Source: Actinoplanes liguriensis (lineage in GTDB: Bacteria; Actinomycetota; Actinomycetes; Mycobacteriales; Micromonosporaceae). From it: DNA of 6,494 bases. The stretch's first letter is position 1; every line of letters starts with the position of its first letter. Below the pieces are notes generated by a model. The model was not told the origin of the DNA, did not search any database, and saw only the letters and a program-made list of their open reading frames with translations. Below are positions 1 to 5,762 of this stretch, in pieces. The stretch is from positions 7,967 to 14,460 of the forward strand of contig KL571371.1 in NCBI GenBank assembly GCA_000715855.1, written 5' to 3'. The translations under genes were made by a program, and so were the position numbers.

Positions 1-33
1 GGTGCTCGCTGTTGTATTCGGGCCCTCATAACC

Positions 34-75
34 ACGGTCAGCACCAGCCGGATCGCTCGAGCTGGCGCTGACGGC
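34..75 (-). terminator. Strong RNA hairpin A (15-bp stem, 12-nt loop)
   Basis: Read on the minus strand, the arm at 75-61 (GCCGTCAGCGCCAGC) pairs along its full length with the arm at 48-34 (GCTGGTGCTGACGGT), leaving a 12-nt loop at 60-49. Thirteen pairs are Watson-Crick and two are G-U wobbles. On the plus strand the wobble positions become A-C mismatches, so the structure belongs to a minus-strand transcript such as read-through from the mycosin-like gene. It is followed by GGTTAT rather than a U-run, which is compatible with the U-poor terminators common in actinomycetes. It could instead be a 3'-UTR stability element or part of a small RNA. The hairpin is certain as sequence; the terminator role is inferred. 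Confidence 0.45.
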
Positions 76-139
76 TGAAAACCAGCCCCAAAACAACCCT
101 GAACACCAGCCGCGACCGACCAGCTGGCACTCACGGCTG
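41..139. repeat. Two diverged direct copies of a ~37-bp hairpin unit
   Basis: Positions 41-77 and 103-139 align without gaps over 37 bp, 62 bp apart, with about 27 identical bases. Conservation is highest at both ends (CACCAGCCG and ACGGCTG) and in GCTGGC, while the loop between the arms has diverged. Each copy contains one of the two hairpins described separately. This looks like an old duplication of a structured intergenic element. I do not recognise it as a named repeat family. Confidence 0.5.
100..133 (-). terminator. RNA hairpin B (11-bp stem, 12-nt loop)
   Basis: Read on the minus strand, TGAGTGCCAGC (133-123) pairs with GCTGGTGTTCA (110-100) over 11 positions. Three consecutive pairs in the stem (130/103, 129/104, 128/105) are G-U wobbles, which would be A-C or C-A mismatches on the plus strand. 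The minus-strand RNA is therefore the favoured form. The run that follows in transcription order is GGGTTGTTTTGGGG, a moderately U-rich tail that suits a terminator for the upstream mycosin-like gene. The 8-bp palindrome CCAGCTGG (120-127) lies across the loop and one arm. Confidence 0.45.
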
Positions 140-140
140 G

Positions 141-223
141 ACAGCGGGTCTGAAACGGCGCTGTGTGTCGGCCGCGGCCGGGCGGCTGGTGGTGAGGGTT
201 TTTGTGACGGATGTGGGGCTGGG
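141..223. other. Non-coding stretch after the mycosin-like gene
   Basis: I see no gene here. The notable features are a perfect 12-bp palindrome CGGCCGCGGCCG (169-180) and a T-run (199-203) on the plus strand. The T-run could serve transcription entering from the left of the window, but it does not sit directly behind a hairpin, so I do not call a terminator. Confidence 0.4.
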
Positions 224-1471
224 TCAGGGGGGTGGGGCGGGGAGGTGGTCGAGGAGCATTACTGGGGGGCCGGGCTCGACGGGCTCGTCGTATTCCGGGA
301 GGGGTGGGGCCAGGGCCGGCCGCCAGTGCTGACGACGACTCCGGCGGACGGCGGCGGTGATCATCAGGACGGCGACGACCGCAACGGCCGCGAGGGTGGC
401 GCCGGCGTAGGCGATCAGGCGCCGGCGGTTCTCCGCGGTGCTCCGGGCGGCGGGGGCGGCAGAGAGGGCGGGGAGGGCGCGGGCACGTTTGCCGGTGGCC
501 TTGCCGGTGATCGCCCCGTACGGATTGACCACTCCCGCCCCGAACGCGTCCCCGGTCACGGTCGGGCTGGCCGAGGCGGTCAGGAGGCGGGTCACGTCGG
601 TCACCGGCAGACGGCCGGAACGGCCGCGGATCAGGGCCGCCGCCGCACCGGTGTACCCCGCGGCCAGCGCTGTCCCGTCGGCTTCGACCACGCCCGTGGA
701 CCCGGAGTCGCCGCCTTGCAGGGTGGGCACGGCGACGCCGGGTGCGACCAGATCGACGTACGTCCCATGTCCTGATTTTTCGAAGATCTTGCCGTTCTGG
801 TCGATGGCACCGGCGGTGATCACGTCGGGGTAGGACGACGGGAACGGTGCCGGGTTCTTGTCCTGCGACGAGCCGAGGTCCCCGGATGCCGCGACGACCG
901 GCACGTCCCCGGCGATCGCCGACGCGACCGCCGAGCGCAGCCGGTCACTGTCCGTATAGGAGGGTGCGGCCACGACGATCACGTCCGCCCCTTCGGCCAC
1001 GGCGAACTCGATGCCGCGCGCGAGCACCCCCGGCTGGGCGGACGTCTCCTGCGAGGACACGTCGTCGGGCACGACCCGGACCGGCAGGATGGTGGCGCGG
1101 CCGGCGAGCCCGGCGACCGGGTTGTCGTCGGTCACCTCGGCCGCGATCACGCCCGCGACCTGGGTGCCGGTGCCGCGGCAGTCGGTGTCGGCGGGGCCGT
1201 TGCCGGCGATCGCGTCCCGGCCGGGCAGCACCCGCGCGCCGAACTGCCGCTTGTCCGCCTGCACCCCGGTGGAGAGCACCGCGACCACGACGCCGGCGGC
1301 CCGGTCGAGCTGGCTGACCGCGTCGATCGAGAGCATCGTCCGGGGCCAGGCGACGCCACCGGTGAGCCGACCGGCGGTAGCGCAGTCGGCGGCCAGCACG
1401 GGAGCGGGCGCCACGACCCCGGTCAGGGCCGCGGCCAGGACGACGGCCGCCATCCGCCGTGCGTGTCTCAT
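224..1471 (-). CDS. Mycosin-like (MycP-type) subtilisin-fold membrane protein, catalytically dead
   Basis: This is a 415-residue protein of the type VII secretion mycosin family (peptidase S8). Visible parts are an N-terminal signal peptide (about 1-28, ending AAD), the S8 fold (about 40-320), one transmembrane helix (about 352-375) and a basic then proline-rich cytosolic tail (RRSRRQHWRP, then PPLPEYDEP). Active mycosins are membrane-anchored extracytoplasmic serine proteases that work with ESX/type VII secretion. Here every active-site position is changed. The Asp of the DTG motif is Ser67 (VLSTGV), the His of GHGT is Thr101 (GTGTQVAG), the oxyanion Asn is Asp198 (AASGDLG) and the nucleophile Ser of GTS is Ala268 (DGTALAAG). 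I re-read the Ser67, Thr101 and Ala268 codons in the bases. The fold signatures DCRG, VAPG and GVVNPYGAI remain, so it is not a decaying gene. The start ATG at 1471 overlaps the upstream stop (ATGA) and precedes the signal peptide. It probably acts as a structural or binding pseudoprotease. Confidence 0.93.
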   Translation of the reverse strand: MRHARRMAAVVLAAALTGVVAPAPVLAADCATAGRLTGGVAWPRTMLSIDAVSQLDRAAGVVVAVLSTGVQADKRQFGARVLPGRDAIAGNGPADTDCRGTGTQVAGVIAAEVTDDNPVAGLAGRATILPVRVVPDDVSSQETSAQPGVLARGIEFAVAEGADVIVVAAPSYTDSDRLRSAVASAIAGDVPVVAASGDLGSSQDKNPAPFPSSYPDVITAGAIDQNGKIFEKSGHGTYVDLVAPGVAVPTLQGGDSGSTGVVEADGTALAAGYTGAAAALIRGRSGRLPVTDVTRLLTASASPTVTGDAFGAGVVNPYGAITGKATGKRARALPALSAAPAARSTAENRRRLIAYAGATLAAVAVVAVLMITAAVRRSRRQHWRPALAPPLPEYDEPVEPGPPVMLLDHLPAPPP

Positions 1472-1980
1472 CGGGCGGCCAGACCCGCGCGCCGGGCGAG
1501 GAGTTCGTCGCGGCGGAAGCGCTCCGGCGACCGTACCCGGAAAGCCTGCCCCTCGTCGCTCCAGAAGGCCTCTTCCGGCAGGTCGGACGCGCCCTCCGGC
1601 AGGAATTTGAGCGCCTCGTCGAAGCAGGCGACGGCGATCAGCGCGGTGCCACGGTCCTCGTCGGGCAGCCCGGCGGCGAGGGTCAGCATGTCCGCGATCT
1701 GCACCCACTGGCCGGCGTCGAACAGCCGGGACGTCTCCCCCGCGGCGCCGAACGTCACGTAGTCGCCCGGCCGGGGTGGGGTGGGCCGCTCCGGCAGCGC
1801 GAAGACGAACTCCCGCTCCTGCCCGCACTGCCCGCAGGCGCCGTGGTAGCGCCGCGCCATCACACCGGACCGGTCGACCAGCGCCTCGGCCCAGGCGACG
1901 TCGACGCCGCCGCACGCCGTGCAACCGTGCAGGTCCATGTAGAGGTGGGCTTCGTCACGAGTCCGGGCAACGGGTAGCAC
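1468..1980 (-). CDS. Short zinc-ribbon protein of an uncharacterised family
   Basis: This is a 170-residue protein of no family I can name, probably cytoplasmic as it has no signal peptide or membrane segment. Cys20-x2-Cys23 and Cys49-x2-Cys52 form a likely Cys4 zinc ribbon. Then come the family motifs LFDAGQW (86-92), EALKFLP (about 122-128), a WSD segment and PERFRR near the end. It aligns with the first half of the protein at 5762-4713 (matching YMDL, CGQERE, AGQW, KFLP and RFRR) but stops where that protein's C-terminal domain begins. The GTG at 1980 is chosen because the paralog has a similar N-terminus (VLSAHTYAEA); an ATG at 1938 would remove part of this conserved segment. The gene overlaps the mycosin-like gene by ATGA, so the two are probably translated together. 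An adaptor or regulator acting with the pseudo-mycosin is possible but not shown. Confidence 0.85.
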   Translation of the reverse strand: MLPVARTRDEAHLYMDLHGCTACGGVDVAWAEALVDRSGVMARRYHGACGQCGQEREFVFALPERPTPPRPGDYVTFGAAGETSRLFDAGQWVQIADMLTLAAGLPDEDRGTALIAVACFDEALKFLPEGASDLPEEAFWSDEGQAFRVRSPERFRRDELLARRAGLAAR

Positions 1981-2053
1981 CCGCCGATGATATGCCGGTC
2001 GATCCGGCCGGGCGTTACCCTGTGGTGCCCTGACGCCCACCCCCGGGAACGTG
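1981..2053. promoter_or_regulatory. Divergent promoter region
   Basis: These 73 bp separate two divergent genes and must hold the promoters of both. On the minus strand a TATCAT (1992-1987) resembles a -10 box; its expected transcription start falls at or next to the GTG at 1980, suggesting a leaderless mRNA. On the plus strand TACCCT (2016-2021) fits the loose TAnnnT -10 pattern, and GGGAA (2045-2049) is a plausible ribosome site four bases before ATG 2054. I see no convincing -35 for either. An inverted repeat GCCGG-TCGAT-CCGGC (1994-2008) lies between the two -10 candidates and could be an operator. Confidence 0.4.
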
Positions 2054-2902
2054 ATGAAGAAGCGTGTCATCCTCTACGCCGTCGCCGCGGCCCTGGTCGG
2101 CGTCGTCGCCGCCGAGGTGATCAGTGGCGGCAGGCTGATCCCGCTGCCGCGGTCGGAGGCCTCCATCGCGGAGGAGTTCCTCCAGATCAACGCGAAGCTG
2201 CTGAAGGCCGGCACCGCGAAGGTGACCTTCGAGGCGCGGCTGGATCAGGCCGGGTTCTGGGCCGGCACGAGCGCGGTCAGGTTCGGCAACGAGGACGACG
2301 CGCGGTGGGACACCACCTACAGGAACGCGACGGCCGGGACGAAGAGCCTGGTCGGGCTGCGCCGGTTGCACACCGGGTTCCGCAAGGACTTCTACTCCTC
2401 GGCGGATCTGAAGCCCGCCGACGGCCGCACCTGGATGACGCCGGAGAAGGTCGACCTCGGCACGGACCTGACGTCGCCGCAGAACAACCTGGCGGACATC
2501 ACCACCTGGCTGCCGTTCCTGACCGGGGTACGGAAGCCGTTCGCGGTCCTGGCGAAGACCGACGTGCTCAAGGATGTGAAGGGCGCGCCCCACGAGTACC
2601 GGTTCCACTGCGACGCCGACACCCCGACCTGCCCGGCGCCGTGGGACACACCGCTCGACAACGTCTTCAACACCGCGACGATCGGGCCGGTCTACGACCT
2701 CTGGCTGGACGAGGACGGGCTGCTGCGCCGGATGGAGATCACGTCGTCGCTCGGTTATGTCTCGGGGGACGGCAAGCCGGACCTCGCACGGCTTCCGGCG
2801 CCGCTGAGCTCGAGACTCGTCTTCGAGCTGAGCGACTTCGGCACTCCGGTCGACGTGCAGGCTCCGTCGGCGTCGGATCTCACCACGACGTACGTCAAAT
2901 AG
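2054..2902 (+). CDS. Exported or membrane-anchored LppX/LolA-like protein
   Basis: This 282-residue protein has a short basic N-terminus and a hydrophobic helix (about 5-22) acting as a signal peptide or membrane anchor. The rest should be extracytoplasmic. The body matches the pattern of actinobacterial LppX/LprG-type proteins, which form a half-barrel that binds lipids. An early strand region (VTFEARLDQAGFW) is followed by GRTWMTP in the middle, then HEYRFHCD, YDLWLDEDGLLRRMEI and a C-terminal SDFGTPVDVQAPSASDL. The family assignment rests on these patterns only. Unlike typical members it has no lipobox Cys, so it is not a lipoprotein. Its Cys186 and Cys193 could form a disulfide loop. ATG 2054 is preferred over the adjacent GTG 2051 because GGGAA sits at a workable distance. 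It is divergent from the zinc-ribbon/pseudo-mycosin operon and its end overlaps the SseB-like gene. Confidence 0.85.
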   Translation: MKKRVILYAVAAALVGVVAAEVISGGRLIPLPRSEASIAEEFLQINAKLLKAGTAKVTFEARLDQAGFWAGTSAVRFGNEDDARWDTTYRNATAGTKSLVGLRRLHTGFRKDFYSSADLKPADGRTWMTPEKVDLGTDLTSPQNNLADITTWLPFLTGVRKPFAVLAKTDVLKDVKGAPHEYRFHCDADTPTCPAPWDTPLDNVFNTATIGPVYDLWLDEDGLLRRMEITSSLGYVSGDGKPDLARLPAPLSSRLVFELSDFGTPVDVQAPSASDLTTTYVK

Positions 2903-3743
2903 TGTGATCCGGTCGGAAAGCCAGCAGGGCGAGCACCTGGTCGGCGGGTAACTCGAACGCCCCGGCGCTGTCCGGATCGATCGAGATGCCGTGCTCGTCC
3001 GGCCAGGCCGCGAGCGCGAAGGCCAGCGCCACCTCGACCACGTCCGGCGCGGCCGAGGGATGCCGCCGGGCGAGCGTCTCCGGGCTGGTGAAGACCTCGA
3101 TCATCCGGTACGCGTCCGGCTGCCAGGGGAAGCCGTCCGCCAGGATCTCCTCGGCCTCGGCCGGCCGCGCGACCGGGAGCAGCACGTTCATGTCGAGCAG
3201 CCGGTCGACGTAGCCGTAGACGTCGCCGGCCTCCAGCGCGGCCCGCAGCGCCTCGGCGTCGTCCTCCGGGTACGGCCCGGCCCTCTCGTGCCGGTCGCGC
3301 AGCTCCACGTCGAGGATCTCGTCCTTCTCGGCGGTCTCCACCAGCTCGTGCATGGTCGGCACCTGGATGTCGCCGAGCGCGGCCTGCATCAGGCTCTCGA
3401 TCGACAGGTACGCGTCCAGCGGCGTCCCCGGGTTGATCGCCAGCCGCCAGTCCGGGTCCGGCCACTTGCGGCTGAGCTCGGCGAAGTTGGTCACCGTGTA
3501 GCCGTCGACGGCCTGCCCGTACTGCTGGGCGAGGCCTTGGACCGACGTGAAGACCGGCAGGAAGACCTGGCCGAGCGCGTGGACGGTGAGGAAGCGCTGC
3601 GGCCCCGGTGCCTCGCTGACCTGCGGCAGGTAGAGGTCGGCCGACGCCACCACCTGGAAGAACATCTGCCGGTCGTTCTCCAGCCCGGCGGTCAGCAGGG
3701 CCTCCTCGACCGGGTTGGCGGGCTGCCAGCCGGGCGCGGTCAC
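2895..3743 (-). CDS. Tandem SseB-domain protein
   Basis: This 282-residue cytoplasmic protein resembles the SseB N-terminal domain family, common in actinomycetes and of unclear function. The first copy (about 20-125) runs through DLYLPQV, VFLPVFTSVQGL, a central NFAEL segment and LAINPGTPLDAYLS. A second, more diverged copy (about 175-275) has NVLLPVA, MIEVFTSPETL and a closing ISIDPDSAGAFELPADQVLALL, which parallels the NPG segment of the first copy. The linker is acidic. The GTG start at 3743 overlaps the stop of the SUKH gene (GTGA), which marks it as the last gene of this operon and also fixes the correct end of the SUKH gene. Its own stop overlaps the end of the convergent plus-strand gene by 8 bp. 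The SseB call is by motif pattern; the cellular role is not known. Confidence 0.85.
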   Translation of the reverse strand: MTAPGWQPANPVEEALLTAGLENDRQMFFQVVASADLYLPQVSEAPGPQRFLTVHALGQVFLPVFTSVQGLAQQYGQAVDGYTVTNFAELSRKWPDPDWRLAINPGTPLDAYLSIESLMQAALGDIQVPTMHELVETAEKDEILDVELRDRHERAGPYPEDDAEALRAALEAGDVYGYVDRLLDMNVLLPVARPAEAEEILADGFPWQPDAYRMIEVFTSPETLARRHPSAAPDVVEVALAFALAAWPDEHGISIDPDSAGAFELPADQVLALLAFRPDHTI

Positions 3744-4716
3744 GACGCCGCCCGGCGGTGCGAGGAGGGCAGAAGAGCGCCGAGCCCCTGCGGCGAGGCC
3801 ACCTGCGCCCCCGCGGCCACTCCGGCAGCCAGGTCCGACAGATCATCCGGTACGGGTCGAAGAGCCAGCCAGAACGACGCGAAGTCCCCCGCGAGCCGGT
3901 GCAGCATAAGAGACAGTCGCAGACGTCCTCGGCGGTGAAGGTGTCCCGGTCGCGCCAGTCGTCGTCGTCCAGGTAGCCGACCGCGCCGGGGTCGTCGCCC
4001 CGCACCTTGACCGTCAGCAGGCCGCCCTGCACGTGCCCGACGGCCAGCCACTCGGGGGTGAGCCGGTCGACGAACCAGGCGCTCATGTATCCGAGGTCCT
4101 GCAACCGGTCCTCGCGCCAGCCGAACAGCGGCTGGTCCAGCACGAAGCCGTGCCCGGGGTGCACGGAGGGCACGGACGGGGCGGCCCCGTTCGTACGCAC
4201 CAGGAAGTCCCGATAGGCGGCCGGAAGCCGCATCTTGAGGATCTCCTCGCCCGCCGCCATCGCCGACTCGGTGAGCCGTTCGGTCACGATGATCCGCGGC
4301 GGCTCGCCGTCGCCCGCGGTCAGTCCGCGCCCGGCGGCGCGGGTGCCGCCCACGCTGACCCCGCCCAGGTGCCGGAAGGCGGAGTGCAGCTCGGCGGGGA
4401 CGAGCGCGAGGTGCCGGGTCTGCGCGACGTGTGCCCAGGTCCAGCCGGGCGGGGTGCCGGTCGTGCCGTCCCAGAGCGGGTCGCCGCTGACCCGCGCGAC
4501 CAGGTCGGCGGCGCGCACGTCGACGACCCGGGACTCGTCGACGGTCAGGTCCGGGATGGCCGGCGGGAGCGCGACGAGCAGGCGGGCGTAGGGGGTCCAG
4601 TCCGGGAAGCCCCACGGGTCGACCGGGACGCCGTGCCGGTACCGCACCCGCAGCATCGGGCTGGCCGGGTGTGCGGTGCGGAACGAGTAGCGCGCCCCGG
4701 CGATCCGATCGCTCAT
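3740..4716 (-). CDS. WHH nuclease-like domain fused to SUKH (SMI1/KNR4) domain; one-base frame break
   Basis: Reading across one apparent missing base gives 325 residues. Residues about 30-119 resemble the WHH class of HNH/Endo VII toxin nucleases: GFPDWTPYA (36-44), a Val-Asp segment with Asp66, then GWTWAHV (91-97), LVPAELH (105-111) and HLGG (116-119). The WHH motif here reads W94-A95-H96, so the first His is lost. Residues about 145-295 fit the SUKH immunity superfamily: EEILKMRLPAAYRDFL, then TNG (175-177), EWLAVG (222-227), GAVGYLDDDD, and a final helix GDFASFWLALRP. After Leu270 (codon 3909-3907) the frame is lost and resumes at ATG 3907-3905. The resumed frame supplies the expected SUKH C-terminal helix and ends in a GTGA overlap with the next gene, so this is one gene. 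The start ATG 4716 overlaps the upstream stop (ATGA). SUKH proteins usually neutralise nuclease toxins; this one probably acts as immunity or decoy. Confidence 0.82.
3906..3916 (-). other. 11-bp internal match to Tn5/Nextera mosaic end
   Basis: On the minus strand these bases read CTGTCTCTTAT, identical to the first 11 bases of the transposon-end adapter whose longer form closes this contig. The SUKH gene loses its frame inside this match, and the match supplies TTA, the only in-frame Leu-TTA I found in the window's genes. This is most simply adapter sequence built into the consensus in place of about 12 genomic bases. A chance match cannot be excluded. Confidence 0.6.
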
Positions 4717-5762
4717 GCCGGCCACGCCACGAACTCGCCGGTGTCCGGGTCCATGCCGGCCGCCTGCCGGGCCGCCCGCACCATCTGCCAGGTCTCCGCG
4801 ACCGGGGGCAGCCGGTCGGCCGGGATCTCGAACTCGTCCTCGATCGAGTCCGGGTCCCAGGACGGGTGCCCGGTGCGGGCCAGCCAGTCGGCGCGCACCG
4901 CGGTCAGCGCGGCCAGCCGCCGGTCCCGTTCCGCCGGATCGTCCGTGAAGTGGCGCTGCACCGCCCAGGGCAGCCGGTTGTACGCGGCGATCGCGGCGGC
5001 CGGCAGGTTCAGCGAGAACCCGGTCGCCACGTCCAGGTCGGAGGCCGCGCGCTCGGCCCGCTGCAGCTCGTGCCGCTGCTCGGGGGTGACCCGGTCGTCG
5101 TCGACCCCGGCGAGGCCGTGCCGCGCCACCCACAGCGCCCGGACCTCGCCGAGCCGCTGGATCTTGGCCTGGTACCCGGCGTCACCGCCCCAGAACTCGG
5201 CGGCCGGCACATCCGGGAGCGAGATGATCAGCCGCCGCAGCTCGTCCTGGCGTTGTTCCAGCCAGGGGCGGCGGAACCGGTCCGGCGCGGCGGCGCGGGA
5301 CTGCTGGCTCCAGTCGCTCCACAGCGCCGATTCGGGCATCTCGTCCTCGTCGCGGGGCAGGAACTTGAGCACCTCGTCGAGGGCCGAGCCGGCCGCGCTC
5401 AGTCGCAGCCGGACGCCCTGCCGGTCCTGCTCCGGCACCGCGCGCAGCTCGCCGATCGTGGCCGGGACGGTCCCCGCGTACTGCTCGCAGACCCACAGCC
5501 ACTGGGCGGCGTCGATCAGCTCGGACGGGCCGGGCTGGTGGCTGTACTCGATGTAGCCCGGCGTGGTGTGGTCGGCGAAGTCGGCGAAGCGGAACAGGAA
5601 GTCGCGGTCGCGGCCACAGTTCGGGCAGGGGCCGTACCACCGGATGTCCTCGCCCTCGGCGTGCATGGCCGGCGCGAAGCGGGTCTCCCGGCAGACGCAG
5701 GGCGTGAGGTCGATGTAGAGGTACGCCTCGGCGTAGGTGTGCGCGGACAACACGGTCGTCAC
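4713..5762 (-). CDS. Two-domain zinc-ribbon protein of an uncharacterised family, full length
   Basis: This 349-residue protein, probably cytoplasmic, is the complete representative of the family found three times here. Its N-terminal half carries a probable zinc ribbon with Cys22-x-Cys24 and Cys46-x2-Cys49; the first pair has one residue less between its Cys than in the short paralog. It continues with LIDAAQW (82-88), VLKFLP, ALWSD and PDRFRR. The C-terminal domain is alpha-helical in character and highly charged. It contains LDVATGFSL (243-251), DPAERDRRLAAL (near 273) and a closing DPDTGEFV, all shared with the truncated paralog upstream. The GTG at 5762 overlaps that paralog's stop (GTGA), and its own stop overlaps the SUKH start (ATGA), so it sits mid-operon. 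I do not recognise a function. Its place beside a SUKH gene fits an immunity or toxin-associated role, but that is inference. Confidence 0.88.
   Translation of the reverse strand: MTTVLSAHTYAEAYLYIDLTPCVCRETRFAPAMHAEGEDIRWYGPCPNCGRDRDFLFRFADFADHTTPGYIEYSHQPGPSELIDAAQWLWVCEQYAGTVPATIGELRAVPEQDRQGVRLRLSAAGSALDEVLKFLPRDEDEMPESALWSDWSQQSRAAAPDRFRRPWLEQRQDELRRLIISLPDVPAAEFWGGDAGYQAKIQRLGEVRALWVARHGLAGVDDDRVTPEQRHELQRAERAASDLDVATGFSLNLPAAAIAAYNRLPWAVQRHFTDDPAERDRRLAALTAVRADWLARTGHPSWDPDSIEDEFEIPADRLPPVAETWQMVRAARQAAGMDPDTGEFVAWPA

Noticed and set aside
199..203. T-run on the plus strand as a terminator for the mycosin-like gene
   Set aside because: The run is A-rich in the gene's own transcript direction and does not follow a hairpin directly.
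762..773. GHGT string (residues 234-237) in the mycosin-like protein as a relocated catalytic His motif
   Set aside because: It lies after the oxyanion position and just before VAPG, where subtilases have a loop, so it cannot supply the triad His; the proper His position is Thr101.
1472..1924. Upstream extension of the mycosin-like frame to position 1924
   Set aside because: It is an arginine-rich shadow of the zinc-ribbon gene; the ATG at 1471 overlaps that gene's stop and is directly followed by a signal peptide.
2755..3906. Continuation of the SUKH frame past 3907 as one very long protein
   Set aside because: Past the frame break the translation is low-complexity Arg/Gly/Ala sequence antisense or out of frame to real genes; the expected SUKH C-terminus lies in the other frame.
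3740..3907. Separate 55-residue gene starting at ATG 3907
   Set aside because: Its sequence is the expected last helix of the SUKH domain and no ribosome site or independent start signal is apparent; a split caused by one missing base is simpler.
3907..3909. TTA codon as a bldA-type regulatory codon in the SUKH gene
   Set aside because: The TTA lies inside the 11-base adapter match at the frame break and is probably not genomic.
4033..5556. Long open frame on the plus strand opposite the SUKH and zinc-ribbon genes
   Set aside because: It is an antisense shadow typical of high-GC DNA, with biased composition, no recognisable domain, and clear homologous genes on the opposite strand.
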